Shown piece after piece: positions 46,285 to 55,399 of a stretch of DNA of 64,000 bases. The position numbers and the translations under genes were made by a program. Under the pieces are notes generated by a model. The model was not told the DNA's origin, did no database searches, and worked only from the letters and a program-made list of their open reading frames with translations. Source of the DNA: Hyphomicrobiaceae bacterium (lineage in GTDB: Bacteria; Pseudomonadota; Alphaproteobacteria; Rhizobiales; Xanthobacteraceae); contig CANJBX010000017.1 of NCBI GenBank assembly GCA_947472885.1, positions 1 through 64,000 of the forward strand. Reading direction: 5' to 3'. The number at the start of each line of letters is the position of its first letter. The stretch's first letter is position 1.

Positions 46285-47256
46285 ATGAGAACTGGTTGCT
46301 CGCATGTATTGGCGGCGCTGGTCGCGACGCTTGCATTCACGCTACCCGCAGCGGCGCAGTATCCCGATCACACATTGAAATTTGTCGTTGGATTTCCAGC
46401 CGGCGGCTCTCCGGATACCTTCCTGCGCAATTTCACCCAGCGGCTGACCCCGCTCGCAGGCCAGCCTGTCATCGTCGAGAACCGGCCAGGCGCCAACGCG
46501 ATGGTCGCAGCGCAATCGGTCGCGACATCCAAACCCGACGGCCACACGATCCTGTTCGGGCCGGACTCGACGCCAGTCGGCAACATCTATCTGTTCAAAC
46601 AGCTTACCTACAATCCGGAAAAGGATTTCGCACCCATCGCGCCGATGGTGTGGAATACGTTTGTGCTTGTGATCAATCCGCAGCGCACGCAGGCGAATAC
46701 GGTTGGCGAGCTTACCGCGCAGATCAAGAGCAAGGGCGGGAAAGCGCACTACGGAATCACCAACTCCGGTGCCCAGTTGATGGGCGAACTGTAGAAGGCC
46801 ATGGCCGGGATCGACATCGAAGGCGTCAACTTCCGCGGCACAGTCGATGGCGTGAACGCACTGATCGCCGGCGAGATCGAATTCGTATTCGCCGATGTGG
46901 GCGCCGCGCTGGTGCCGATCCGCGACGGACGCATCAAGCCGCTCGCGGTCAGTTCCAAACGCCGGCCGCTTGTTCTGCCGGGTGTACCGACAATGGCGGA
47001 AGCGGGATTTCCCGATTTCGACATCGACGGATTTTTCGGCGCCTATGCGCCCGCCGGCACGCCACCGGAGATTCGCGCAAAACTCAACGGCTGGATGAAC
47101 CAGCTTGGCGCCAACGAGGAGATCAAGTCCGGCCTTGCCATCGTCGGCGCGGAGACATTCCCGCCGATGACATTCGAACATATGGACGCGTTGCTGCGCG
47201 AGCGCCGTACTTTGTGGGGCAAGCTGGTTGGTATTGCCAAAATCCAGCCGCAGTAA
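46285..47256 (+). pseudogene. Bug-family (TctC) binding protein with in-frame amber stop
   Basis: From MRTGCSHVLAALVATLAFTLPAAAQ (signal peptide, AGGGGAGG ahead) the frame reads YPDHTLKFVVGFPAGGSPDTFLRN, the Bug signature. At 46792-46794 a TAG cuts it (AQLMGEL-stop-KAMAGIDIEGVNFRG). The same frame then continues to the natural end at 47256 (KLVGIAKIQPQ) with GVPTMAEAGFPDFDIDGFFG and YAPAGTPPEIR. It is one base change from sense, so a recent mutation. It is divergent from the broken Rieske gene; the pair may once have served aromatic-acid uptake and oxidation. Confidence 0.85.
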
Positions 47257-47277
47257 CGGCGCATAGACATACCCAGC

Positions 47278-48336
47278 ATGAGTCTTTCCCGACGCGCATT
47301 GATCGCCGGACTCGGCATTGCCGGGGCGACGGCGGCAGCCATGGCGGCTCGCGCCATGCCCTTTACCTATTACGACGGCCCGGTATCCGACCACTTCGAC
47401 GGCACGCGGTTTTTCGACAAGAACGGCATGCCGCCGAAGCACTTTGCCGACCAGTGGCGCTGGTATCGCGAGGGCAACAAGGCGCAATGGCCGGCGCGGG
47501 TCGAAAACGAATTCGCCGATACGCCGCCCGCCCGCGTTCCCGGCAACACCTGGCGCATCAGCCACGTCGGGCATGCGACGAACCTCATCCAGACCGTCGG
47601 GCTGAACATCATCACCGACCCGGTGTGGTCGGAGCGCGCCTCACCCTTCAGCTTCGCCGGACCGAAACGCGCCTGCGACCCCGGCATTGCGTTCGACAAG
47701 CTGCCGAAAATCGACATCGTGCTCATCACGCACAACCACTACGACCATCTCGATGCCGCAACGCTCATGAGGCTTCACGAACGCGACCAGCCACGCATCG
47801 TCGCGCCGCTCGGCAACGACACCATTATCAAGTCCTACGATTCAACGATGCGTGCCGAAGCCTATGACTGGGGCCAGCGCGCCGATCTCGGCAACGGACT
47901 TGCCGTGACGTTGCTGCCGGCGCGGCACTGGTCGGCACGCGGCCTGCGCGACCGCAACAAGGCCTTGTGGTGTGCCTTCGTCATCGAGACGCCGGCGGGA
48001 AAAATCTATCACGCCGGCGACACCGGCTATGGCGAAGGCCAGCACTTTCGAGAAGCACGCGAGAAGCACGGCCCGTTCCGCTTCGCCATCCTGCCGGTCG
48101 GCGCCTACGAGCCCCGCTGGTTCATGCGCGACCAGCACATGAACCCGGACGATGCGGTGAAATCATTTGGCGACCTCGGCGCGGAATATGCACTCGGCCA
48201 TCACTACGGCGTGTTTCAACTCACCGATGAAGCCATCGACGCGCCGGTCAAGGCGCTGATCGAAGCACGCGCCGCGGCGGACATCGCGCCGGAAAATTTC
48301 CGCGTGCTGAAACCCGGCGAGGTCTGGGAGTTGTAA
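47278..48336 (+). CDS. MBL-fold metallo-hydrolase, Tat-exported
   Basis: The product has 352 residues. The Tat signal SRRALIAGLGIAGATAAA precedes a metallo-beta-lactamase domain with ISHVGHATNLIQTVGLNIITDPVWSERASP, ITHNHYDHLD (HxHxDH), LPARHWSARG, YHAGDTGYGEG and GHHYGVFQLTDEA. The arrangement resembles NAPE-hydrolysing phospholipase D-type enzymes. Substrate unknown. It follows the broken Bug gene after 21 bases. A hairpin element follows. Confidence 0.88.
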   Translation: MSLSRRALIAGLGIAGATAAAMAARAMPFTYYDGPVSDHFDGTRFFDKNGMPPKHFADQWRWYREGNKAQWPARVENEFADTPPARVPGNTWRISHVGHATNLIQTVGLNIITDPVWSERASPFSFAGPKRACDPGIAFDKLPKIDIVLITHNHYDHLDAATLMRLHERDQPRIVAPLGNDTIIKSYDSTMRAEAYDWGQRADLGNGLAVTLLPARHWSARGLRDRNKALWCAFVIETPAGKIYHAGDTGYGEGQHFREAREKHGPFRFAILPVGAYEPRWFMRDQHMNPDDAVKSFGDLGAEYALGHHYGVFQLTDEAIDAPVKALIEARAAADIAPENFRVLKPGEVWEL

Positions 48337-48347
48337 CCCAGGTTCAT

Positions 48348-48370
48348 CCCTCCCCGCTCAGCGGGGAGGG
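48348..48370. repeat. Short hairpin of the intergenic element family
   Basis: CCCTCCCCGC (48348-48357) pairs with GCGGGGAGGG (48361-48370) around TCA. It resembles a single arm of the larger elements at 21.5 and 54.5 kb and may terminate the hydrolase transcript. Confidence 0.55.
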
Positions 48371-48393
48371 TGACGCCGAGTATCGCGAGGCGG

Positions 48394-48870
48394 CTACTTC
48401 TTTTTCACCTGCCGTATCGAAAAATGGCCGGTGTTCTTCTTTGTAGCGGCGTCAATATACTGGCCGATCGCACCGATCGTTCCCAAAAAGTTGATACGCT
48501 CTGGGCGCGGCGCAATTTCAAAGTAGTAAGTTGTTCCCGCTTTCGCTTTCAGATCGGCGGCAACATCTCCGGGCGATGCCCATGCGGCAACACTGACAAC
48601 GACGGCACCAGGAGCGATATCGACGACCGCCGACTTATCTGCCCAAAGCGTGGCCACTTCCTGACCGTTGACCTTCACAATTGCCGCTCCGGCTACGAAC
48701 ACAATGCCGGCGACGCGGTTTAACACCAGCCGCGCCTTGCCCGCCGGAATGGATGTGGGTTTGGTTTCTTGAGCGGCGGCGATGCCGGATGTGATGAGAA
48801 GCGCTACGCCGATGATCGCGGCAAAGATACCCATACGGCGCGCGTGCGCCGCGTAACGAAACGACAACAT
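48394..48870 (-). CDS. Exported DUF2846-like protein, unknown function
   Basis: The product has 158 residues from MLSFRYAAHARRMGIFAAIIGVALL, a signal peptide cut after AAAQ. The body has AGKARLVLNRVAGIVFVAGAAIVKVNGQEV, then SVAAWASPGDVAADLKAKAGTTYYFEI, which resembles DUF2846-type domains. A start at the internal MGIFAAIIG is possible; the upstream frame to 49011 is unlikely. Confidence 0.6.
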   Translation of the reverse strand: MLSFRYAAHARRMGIFAAIIGVALLITSGIAAAQETKPTSIPAGKARLVLNRVAGIVFVAGAAIVKVNGQEVATLWADKSAVVDIAPGAVVVSVAAWASPGDVAADLKAKAGTTYYFEIAPRPERINFLGTIGAIGQYIDAATKKNTGHFSIRQVKKK

Positions 48871-49038
48871 GATTTCCCCCAACACCGGCAGAATGCCGGG
48901 TGCGGCACGGTTGCAAATCGCGATGACGATTGCCACTACGGCGCGCGCTTCGCTGCGCCGCAAAGACCAACAAACCCGGCGCGCGTGATAGGAATGCCAC
49001 AACATCATCACGCGTGCGTATGAGCGATAATTATTCGC

Positions 49039-49728
49039 TCACTTCACCAGTTCGAACGTCGCGTTGACCGAAACCTGCAGCGTGTTTTCGCCGGCGGAGA
49101 TCGAAGTCTCCGGCGCGGACGCGGCAGCACGCGCCATGTACATCATCGGACGCGGCCCGCTGGCGCTTTCGGAAAGCGACAGCAGGCTGCCGAGCTTCGC
49201 ACCCGCGGCGTCCGCATAGATCTGCGCTTTGCGGCGCGCATCCGCCAGCGCATCGGCGCGCACCTTGTCGAGCAGCTTGCTGGCATCGCTGACAATGAAC
49301 TCGACGCCGCCGAACGAATTCGCGCCGGCATCCGTCAGCCTGTCGATCAGATCGCCGGAGTCATCGAGCTTGCGGATCGTCAGTGTCACGCTGTTGCTCG
49401 CGATGAAGCTGGTGATCTTCTGCTGCGGCGTGTTGCTGTAAACCGGCTGGATCGAATAGCGCGAAGTCTGCATGTCTTTCTCCGCAATCCCCGCCGCTTT
49501 TAACGCCGCCATTACGGAGGCCATTGCCTTGCGATTGGCCGCGCTCGCGTCGCGCGCCGTAGGCCCGGTGGTGGAAACGCCCGCGCGAATGCGCGCCGTA
49601 TCGGGCGGCACACTCATCGTGGCTTCACCACTGATACTGATGTGCGGCGGGGAAAGCCTGTCCTGCGCGCCCGCGGGCGAAAGCATCAGCGCGAGCAAAC
49701 CGGCAGCAAGCATGAAAAGTCGCTTCAT
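49039..49728 (-). CDS. SIMPL (DUF541) domain exported protein
   Basis: The product has 229 residues from MKRLFMLAAGLLALMLSPAGAQ, with GGGAGGA ahead of the ATG. The SIMPL pattern reads PHISISGEATMSVPPDTARIRAGVSTTGPTARDASAANRKAM, then the C-terminal SISAGENTLQVSVNATFELV. Members are periplasmic or membrane-linked and of uncertain function, some tied to oxidative stress. Stands alone. Confidence 0.9.
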   Translation of the reverse strand: MKRLFMLAAGLLALMLSPAGAQDRLSPPHISISGEATMSVPPDTARIRAGVSTTGPTARDASAANRKAMASVMAALKAAGIAEKDMQTSRYSIQPVYSNTPQQKITSFIASNSVTLTIRKLDDSGDLIDRLTDAGANSFGGVEFIVSDASKLLDKVRADALADARRKAQIYADAAGAKLGSLLSLSESASGPRPMMYMARAAASAPETSISAGENTLQVSVNATFELVK

Positions 49729-49808
49729 CAATTCCTCCCAATGCATGAGGAATGAATGCGAACCACGGCGGCGTAATTGAGGCGGTATTATTGCCGTGCA
49801 GTGACGCG

Positions 49809-50462
49809 TCAGCGGATCGGCACGTAGACGTCGATCACCAGCTTGTCCTCCGGCGTGTTCACCGGATCGGTCTGGTATTCCTCGATGAACAGGTCCTTGG
49901 CGTCGAGCTGCTTCTCATCGAGATAGTTGGTGATCGCCTCGTAGGTCGTATCCATCGAGTCGTATGAACCGCGATGGACGAACTTCAGCGCCTTGCCGGT
50001 CGGCGACTTGCCCATGGCGATATCGCCCTTCGGCGGATCCTTCGGCGCTTCCGCAACCGGGACAGCCGCCTGGAACGAAAAGCTGGTGTCGTCGGTCGCG
50101 GTGTAGATCGTGATCGGCGGGCCGGATGGCTTGATGCCTGCCTTGTCCATGAAAGCGCGCACGGTCTTGAAGCCATCGACGATGGTGTCGAAGGCGGCAT
50201 CCCAGTTTCCGGTGCCCTTGAAATAGATGATGGTCTTTTCGACCAGCGCGACCTCGGTGCCGAAGGCATCGGGCGTCACGGCGGCGGTCGGCGGCGGCGC
50301 AGGAATGGCGGGGGCCGGCGGCGTTGCGGGGGTCGAGGACGTCACTGGGGCTGGCGTCGTGGTGGCGGGCCGGTTGGCCGGCGGCGGCGGCGTTTGCGCA
50401 AAAGCCGCGACATTCAGCGCCAGCACAGCGCCCACCATCAGCATGCCAGACCATCGCAACAT
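49809..50462 (-). CDS. Exported GyrI-like/effector-binding domain protein
   Basis: The product has 217 residues. A signal peptide ([23 protein letters not shown]) leads to a long Pro/Ala/Thr linker (about 24-65), then a GyrI-like fold with [39 protein letters not shown] and [24 protein letters not shown], ending in [23 protein letters not shown]. The exported form is unusual for this small-ligand-binding domain. Its 5' region faces dapF. Confidence 0.8.
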   Translation of the reverse strand: MLRWSGMLMVGAVLALNVAAFAQTPPPPANRPATTTPAPVTSSTPATPPAPAIPAPPPTAAVTPDAFGTEVALVEKTIIYFKGTGNWDAAFDTIVDGFKTVRAFMDKAGIKPSGPPITIYTATDDTSFSFQAAVPVAEAPKDPPKGDIAMGKSPTGKALKFVHRGSYDSMDTTYEAITNYLDEKQLDAKDLFIEEYQTDPVNTPEDKLVIDVYVPIR

Positions 50463-50688
50463 GAAAAGCTCCGCAAAAAGCTTAGAAGGAGGCTGTCGAA
50501 GAGACAGGGTAACACCACCGCAAATCGCCCGGCGATCCGGACAATATCGCTCAAGCTGTCCTGCGTCACGGGTCTTGCGGTTAATGCGTAAACCCGAGGA
50601 ATTCCTGATTCTGCCGTCCGGTTCTGGCCAAATGGCGGCGGTTGCACATATAACGACCCAACAACCACGTCATTCCGGGCACAAAATC

Positions 50689-51558
50689 GTGAGCGCGCTC
50701 GCTAACCACGCATTCGTGAAGATGAACGGCCTCGGCAACGAGATCGTGGTGGTCGATCTGCGGCAATCCCGCGCCGTCATCTCCGCCGAAGACGCCCGCG
50801 CCGCCGCGAGCCCCCAGGGCGCGCCCTACGACCAGCTGATGGCAATTTTTCCCGCGCGCACACCGGGCACTGACGGCTTTGTCCGCATCTACAACAACGA
50901 CGGTTCGGAAGCCGGCGCCTGCGGCAATGGCATGCGCTGCGTCGCCGATGTCATGTTCAAGGAAAGCGGCAAGAACGCGCTGACCTTCGAGACCAGCGCC
51001 GGGCTCATCAACTGCTGGCCGGGCGCGCAGCCGCTGATCGCCACCGTCGATATGGGGACGCCGAAGTTTGCGTGGAATGAAATTCCGCTCGCCGAGCCGT
51101 TCCACGACACGCGCCACATCGAGTTGCAGATCGGCCCCATCGACAAGCCGATCCTCGATACGCCGTCGGTCGTCAGCATGGGAAACCCGCACGCGATCTT
51201 CTGGGTCAATGATGTGACGGCCTATGACCTCGGCAAAATTGGCCCGTTGCTGGAGAACCATCCGATCTTCCCGGAGCGCGCCAACATCTCGCTGTGCGCG
51301 GTGAAGTCGAAGGAACATTTGATCGTGCGCACCTGGGAGCGCGGCGCGGGACTGACCAAGGCATGCGGCACCGCCGCCTGCGCCGCCGCCGTCTCCGCCG
51401 CGCGCACGCGCCGCACCGGCCGAAAAGTTACGGTGACATTGCCCGGCGGCGACCTGCAGATCGAATGGCGCGAACGCGACGACCATGTGCTGATGACTGG
51501 GCCGGTCGAATACGAATACGAAGGCCGCTTCGATCCCGCTCTGTTTGCCAAGGCATAA
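50689..51558 (+). CDS. dapF: Diaminopimelate epimerase
   Basis: It converts LL- to meso-diaminopimelate for lysine and peptidoglycan. The product has 289 residues from the GTG at 50689. The catalytic Cys pair lies in [11 protein letters not shown] and [29 protein letters not shown] and [11 protein letters not shown] are typical. A longer frame to 50227 runs through the upstream gene's complement and is not coding. It couples to mtaB after six bases. Confidence 0.96.
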   Translation: MSALANHAFVKMNGLGNEIVVVDLRQSRAVISAEDARAAASPQGAPYDQLMAIFPARTPGTDGFVRIYNNDGSEAGACGNGMRCVADVMFKESGKNALTFETSAGLINCWPGAQPLIATVDMGTPKFAWNEIPLAEPFHDTRHIELQIGPIDKPILDTPSVVSMGNPHAIFWVNDVTAYDLGKIGPLLENHPIFPERANISLCAVKSKEHLIVRTWERGAGLTKACGTAACAAAVSAARTRRTGRKVTVTLPGGDLQIEWRERDDHVLMTGPVEYEYEGRFDPALFAKA

Positions 51559-51564
51559 GCCGCC

Positions 51565-52815
51565 ATGACCGTCGATGTCGTCACGCTCGGCTGCCGGCTC
51601 AACATTCACGAGTCGCAGATCATCCGCGACAACGCCGAACGCGCCGGGCTTTCAGACCTCACCGTCGTCAACACCTGCGCCGTGACCAACGAGGCGGTCG
51701 CGAAAGCGCGCCAGACCATCCGGCGGATTTCGCGCGAGCGCGGCGGCAAGATTATCGTCACCGGCTGCGCTGCACAGACCGAGCCGCAGACCTTTGCAGC
51801 GATGCCGGAAGTGTCACTGGTGCTGGGTAACGACGACAAGATGCGCGCTACGCCGTGGACTGCCGCACGCAAGACCATCGAAACTTCAGGCGATAAAATT
51901 GCCGTCACCGACATCATGACTGTGGGTGCGCCGGCCGCGACGCCGGTGGAATCGCAGGATGGCCGTACGCGCGCCTTCGTGCAAATCCAGAACGGCTGCG
52001 ATCATCGCTGCACGTACTGCATCATCCCGTTCGGGCGCGGCAATTCGCGCTCCATCCCGGCCGCCGAGGCCGTGATGCAGGTGCAGCGTCTGGTCGACAA
52101 TGGCTTCCGCGAAATCGTCCTCACCGGCGTCGATCTGACGAGTTACGGCGAAAATCTCGTCGGCACGCCCAAGCTGGGCACGCTGGTGAAGCAGATCCTC
52201 CACGATGTGCCCGAGCTGGCGCGGCTGCGCCTCTCCTCCATCGACGCCGCCGAATGCGACGACGACCTGCGCGATGCTTTCGCCAGCGAAGCGCGGCTGA
52301 TGCCGCATCTGCATCTGTCGCTGCAGGCCGGCGACGACATGATCCTCAAGCGCATGAAACGCCGCCACTCCCGCGCACAGGCCATCGCGTTCTGCGCGGA
52401 CATGCGCCGCCTGCGCCCGGACATTTTTTTCGGTGCGGACATCATTGCGGGATTTCCGACCGAAACCGAGGACATGTTCACCCGCTCGCTCGATCTCGTC
52501 GATGAATGCGGCCTGACACAGCTGCATGTGTTTCCGTTCTCGCCACGCCCCGGCACGCCCGCCGCGCGCATGCCGCAACTCGCGCATGCCATCATCAAGG
52601 AGCGCGCCAAGCGCCTGCGCGACAAAGGCCACGCGGCGCTGCATCGTCATCTCGACAGCGAAGTCGGTAGCACGCGCACAGTGCTGGCCGAGCGCGGCAA
52701 TATCGGCCGCACCGAACAGTTCACGCCGGTACGCCTCCGGCTCGATGCTACGCCCGGCTCATTGCTCGATGCGCACGTCGCCGGCCACGACGGCAGCCAC
52801 CTGATCGCGGCTTAA
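51565..52815 (+). CDS. mtaB: tRNA t6A37 methylthiotransferase MtaB
   Basis: This radical-SAM enzyme adds a methylthio group to t6A37 of tRNAs. The product has 416 residues with N-terminal Cys motifs (TLGCRLNIHESQ, VVNTCAVTNEA, VTGCAAQTEP), the radical-SAM CxxxCxxC in NGCDHRCTYCIIPFGRGNSRS, LTGVDLTSYG and ADIIAGFPTETEDMF. The 3' end overlaps the convergent pseudouridine synthase by 57 bases. Confidence 0.95.
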   Translation: MTVDVVTLGCRLNIHESQIIRDNAERAGLSDLTVVNTCAVTNEAVAKARQTIRRISRERGGKIIVTGCAAQTEPQTFAAMPEVSLVLGNDDKMRATPWTAARKTIETSGDKIAVTDIMTVGAPAATPVESQDGRTRAFVQIQNGCDHRCTYCIIPFGRGNSRSIPAAEAVMQVQRLVDNGFREIVLTGVDLTSYGENLVGTPKLGTLVKQILHDVPELARLRLSSIDAAECDDDLRDAFASEARLMPHLHLSLQAGDDMILKRMKRRHSRAQAIAFCADMRRLRPDIFFGADIIAGFPTETEDMFTRSLDLVDECGLTQLHVFPFSPRPGTPAARMPQLAHAIIKERAKRLRDKGHAALHRHLDSEVGSTRTVLAERGNIGRTEQFTPVRLRLDATPGSLLDAHVAGHDGSHLIAA

Positions 52816-53514
52816 ATCTTCCTCGCGCCACCCGCACAGCGTCAGCTTCTCGCGCATGTGTTCCGGCACCGGCGCCGTGACCGCAATCGACGGCTTGTTC
52901 CTGGAAATCGGCACGACGATTTCGCGCGATTGCAGATGCATCACCGGCCCGCCGAACTGCGGCGCAGTGCCATAGATATTGTCGCCGAAGATCGGCCAGC
53001 CCATCGCGGCACAATGCACGCGCAGCTGATGCGTGCGGCCCGTCACCGGCTCCAGCGCGAGCCACGTAAATCCTTCTCCACGCCCCATCACCTTCCACGT
53101 CGATTGCGATGGCATACCGGCTGGGTCCGGCTTCATCCACCAGCCACGCTCGACGTTCAGTTTGGACAGCGCGATGTCGATGGTGCCTTCGTTCACGGCC
53201 GGGCCGCCCTCGACCACCGCCCAGTAGGTCTTGCCGATCTTGCCGTGCTTGAACAGAAGCCCCAGATGCGCCAGCGCCTTCCTGTGCCGTCCCAGCACGA
53301 GGCAGCCCGACGTGTCCTTGTCCAGCCGGTGCGCCAGCGAAGGCGCTTTCGGCAAACCATAGCGCAGCGCGTCGAAATGGTCCTCGAACGCGCCGCCGCC
53401 CTTGGGACCGCGATGCACGGCGATACCGGCCGGCTTGTCCACCACCAGCATCAGGCCGTCGCGGTACAGGACGCGCGACAGCATGAACTCGGGCGTGATG
53501 GCTTTAAGTGTCAT
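52759..53514 (-). CDS. RluA-family RNA pseudouridine synthase
   Basis: The product has 251 residues from MTLKAITPEFMLSRVLYRDG. The catalytic site is SLAHRLDKDTSGCLVLGR (Asp in HRLDxxTSG). VVDKPAGIAVHRG and PVTGRTHQLRVHCAAMGWPIFGD are further family motifs. There is no S4 domain. The RNA target is not clear from sequence. It is divergent from ftsY. Confidence 0.92.
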   Translation of the reverse strand: MTLKAITPEFMLSRVLYRDGLMLVVDKPAGIAVHRGPKGGGAFEDHFDALRYGLPKAPSLAHRLDKDTSGCLVLGRHRKALAHLGLLFKHGKIGKTYWAVVEGGPAVNEGTIDIALSKLNVERGWWMKPDPAGMPSQSTWKVMGRGEGFTWLALEPVTGRTHQLRVHCAAMGWPIFGDNIYGTAPQFGGPVMHLQSREIVVPISRNKPSIAVTAPVPEHMREKLTLCGWREEDLSRDQVAAVVAGDVRIEQ

Positions 53515-53565
53515 GACTAAACCGCTATCACGGCACACGAGAAGATGCCCACAGTGAAATTGTAG

Positions 53566-54495
53566 ATGACCGAACCAAAACCATCCCTCTGGCAGCGCCT
53601 GACCGGCGGGCTCAAGCGCACGTCGTCGGCGCTGGGCGGCGCGGTCGCGGATCTCGTCTCCAAGCGCAAGCTGGATGGCGCAACCATCGAGGAACTCGAG
53701 GAACTGCTGATCCGCGCCGACCTCGGTGTGGATGTGGCGGCGCGCATCGCCGCCGCCGTCGGCCAGGGTCGCTATGACAAGACCGTCAGCGGCGACGAGG
53801 TGAAAGCGATCCTCGCCGCCGAAGTCGGCAAGATTCTAGCGCCCGTGCAAAAGCCGCTCGCTATCGATGGCACGCACAAGCCGTTCGTCATTCTGGTCGT
53901 CGGCGTCAACGGCTCCGGCAAGACCACGACCATCGGCAAGCTCGCCGCAAAACTCACCAATGAAAAATACAAGGTCATGCTCGCCGCCGGCGACACGTTC
54001 CGCGCCGCCGCCATCGCGCAGTTGAAAATCTGGGGCGGCCGCATCGGCGCAAAGGTGATCGCGCGCGAACAGGGCTCGGATGCCGCAAGCCTTGCCTACG
54101 AGGCGATGGAAGCCGCGCGCGCTGAAGGCGCCGACGTGCTGCTGATCGACACCGCGGGGCGTTTGCAAAACAAGACCGGCCTGATGAGCGAACTCGACAA
54201 GATCGTGCGCGTGATGAAGAAGGTCGATGCCACCGCGCCGCACGCCGTCGTGCTGGTACTCGACGCGACCGTCGGCCAGAACGCGTTGTCGCAGGTTGCC
54301 GAGTTCCAGAAGGTCGCCGGCGTCACGGGTCTCGTCATGACCAAGCTCGACGGCACCGCGCGCGGCGGCATCCTCGTTGCCATCGCCGCAAAATATAATC
54401 TGCCGGTGCATTACATCGGACTGGGCGAAGGCGTGGATGATCTCGAAGCGTTCGACGCGGATGGATTTGCGAAGGCCGTGGCGGGGTTAGAGTAA
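53566..54495 (+). CDS. ftsY: Signal recognition particle receptor FtsY
   Basis: It docks the SRP-ribosome at the inner membrane. The product has 309 residues with no long acidic A domain: after MTEPKPSLWQRLTGGLKR comes the N domain, then the G domain GVNGSGKTTTIGKLA, AGDTFRAAAIAQL, LIDTAGRLQNK and TKLDGTARGG. The short N-terminus is normal for alphaproteobacteria. An inverted-repeat element follows. Confidence 0.97.
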   Translation: MTEPKPSLWQRLTGGLKRTSSALGGAVADLVSKRKLDGATIEELEELLIRADLGVDVAARIAAAVGQGRYDKTVSGDEVKAILAAEVGKILAPVQKPLAIDGTHKPFVILVVGVNGSGKTTTIGKLAAKLTNEKYKVMLAAGDTFRAAAIAQLKIWGGRIGAKVIAREQGSDAASLAYEAMEAARAEGADVLLIDTAGRLQNKTGLMSELDKIVRVMKKVDATAPHAVVLVLDATVGQNALSQVAEFQKVAGVTGLVMTKLDGTARGGILVAIAAKYNLPVHYIGLGEGVDDLEAFDADGFAKAVAGLE

Positions 54496-54518
54496 ATCAC
54501 TACCAGCTTGTGGCACAG

Positions 54519-54642
54519 ACCCTCTCCCCTTGAGGGAGAGGGTGGCGAGCACAGCGAGCCGGGTGAGGGGTCGCTTGCCCAACAAAGACCGTTACCCCTC
54601 ACCCCGCGCTTCGCGCGACCCTCTCCCTCAAGGGGAGAGGGT
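54519..54642. repeat. Long inverted-repeat intergenic element
   Basis: A 25-base palindrome-like unit at 54519-54543 (ACCCTCTCCCCTTGAG plus GGAGAGGGT) is exactly inverted at 54618-54642. GGGTGAGGGGT (54561-54571) is inverted as ACCCCTCACCC (54594-54604). The whole folds into one long hairpin with side hairpins and may terminate ftsY. Confidence 0.85.
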
Positions 54643-54717
54643 TACACTGGCGATGACGCCTGACTGTCAGTGACAACCAACAATGACAACGCCGCCGCAA
54701 AAAGTTAGACATTCCCG

Positions 54718-55362
54718 ATGAACACAATCACCGACAAGCCCCGCCTCAATCCCCTCCTCAAGCTCGCGCTCGATATCGGGCCGCTGGTGCTGTTCTTCTT
54801 CGCCAACTCGCGGCCGGGATTGTTCCTGCCGGTGTTCGCGCCGATCCTGCCGACAGCCATCGTCAGCGGCGAACACGTCGGCATCTTCGTCGCCACCGCC
54901 GTCTTCATGGCAGCCATCGTCGCCGCGCTGATCGTTTCCTACGTGCTGACACGTCACCTGCCGATCATGCCGGTGGTGACCGCCGTTATCGTACTCGTGT
55001 TCGGCGCGCTGACGCTGTTCTTCCAGAACGAGACCTTCATCAAGCTCAAGCCGACGATTATCTATGTGCTGTTCGGCGGAACGCTGCTGGGCGGGCAACT
55101 GCTGGGCAAGAACTTTCTGTCCATCGTGTTCGACACGATGTTTCACCTGACGCCGGAAGGCTGGCGCAGACTGACCTTGCGCTGGGCGGCGTTCTTCCTG
55201 TTTCTCGCGGTGCTGAACGAGATCGTCTGGCGCACGCAGACGACCGACATGTGGGTGAACTTCAAGGTATTCGTTGTCACCGGGCTGACGTTTGTCTTCG
55301 CCGCCGCGCAGGTGCCGCTGCTGACGAAGCATGCGTCGCCGGAGATTGCGGAAGAGAAGTAA
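54718..55362 (+). CDS. yciB: Inner-membrane septation protein YciB/IspZ
   Basis: The product has 214 residues with five to six membrane helices: [63 protein letters not shown] and [23 protein letters not shown]. The conserved [32 protein letters not shown] is the family core. The protein affects septation and envelope integrity. It often sits downstream of ftsY, as here. Confidence 0.93.
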   Translation: MNTITDKPRLNPLLKLALDIGPLVLFFFANSRPGLFLPVFAPILPTAIVSGEHVGIFVATAVFMAAIVAALIVSYVLTRHLPIMPVVTAVIVLVFGALTLFFQNETFIKLKPTIIYVLFGGTLLGGQLLGKNFLSIVFDTMFHLTPEGWRRLTLRWAAFFLFLAVLNEIVWRTQTTDMWVNFKVFVVTGLTFVFAAAQVPLLTKHASPEIAEEK

Positions 55363-55399
55363 GCGCCGCATCGCGCTCGCGGCCGGCTTCACGCAGCCA

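Noticed and set aside
54519-54642. Insertion sequence
   Set aside because: No transposase and no clear target duplication; only inverted arms.
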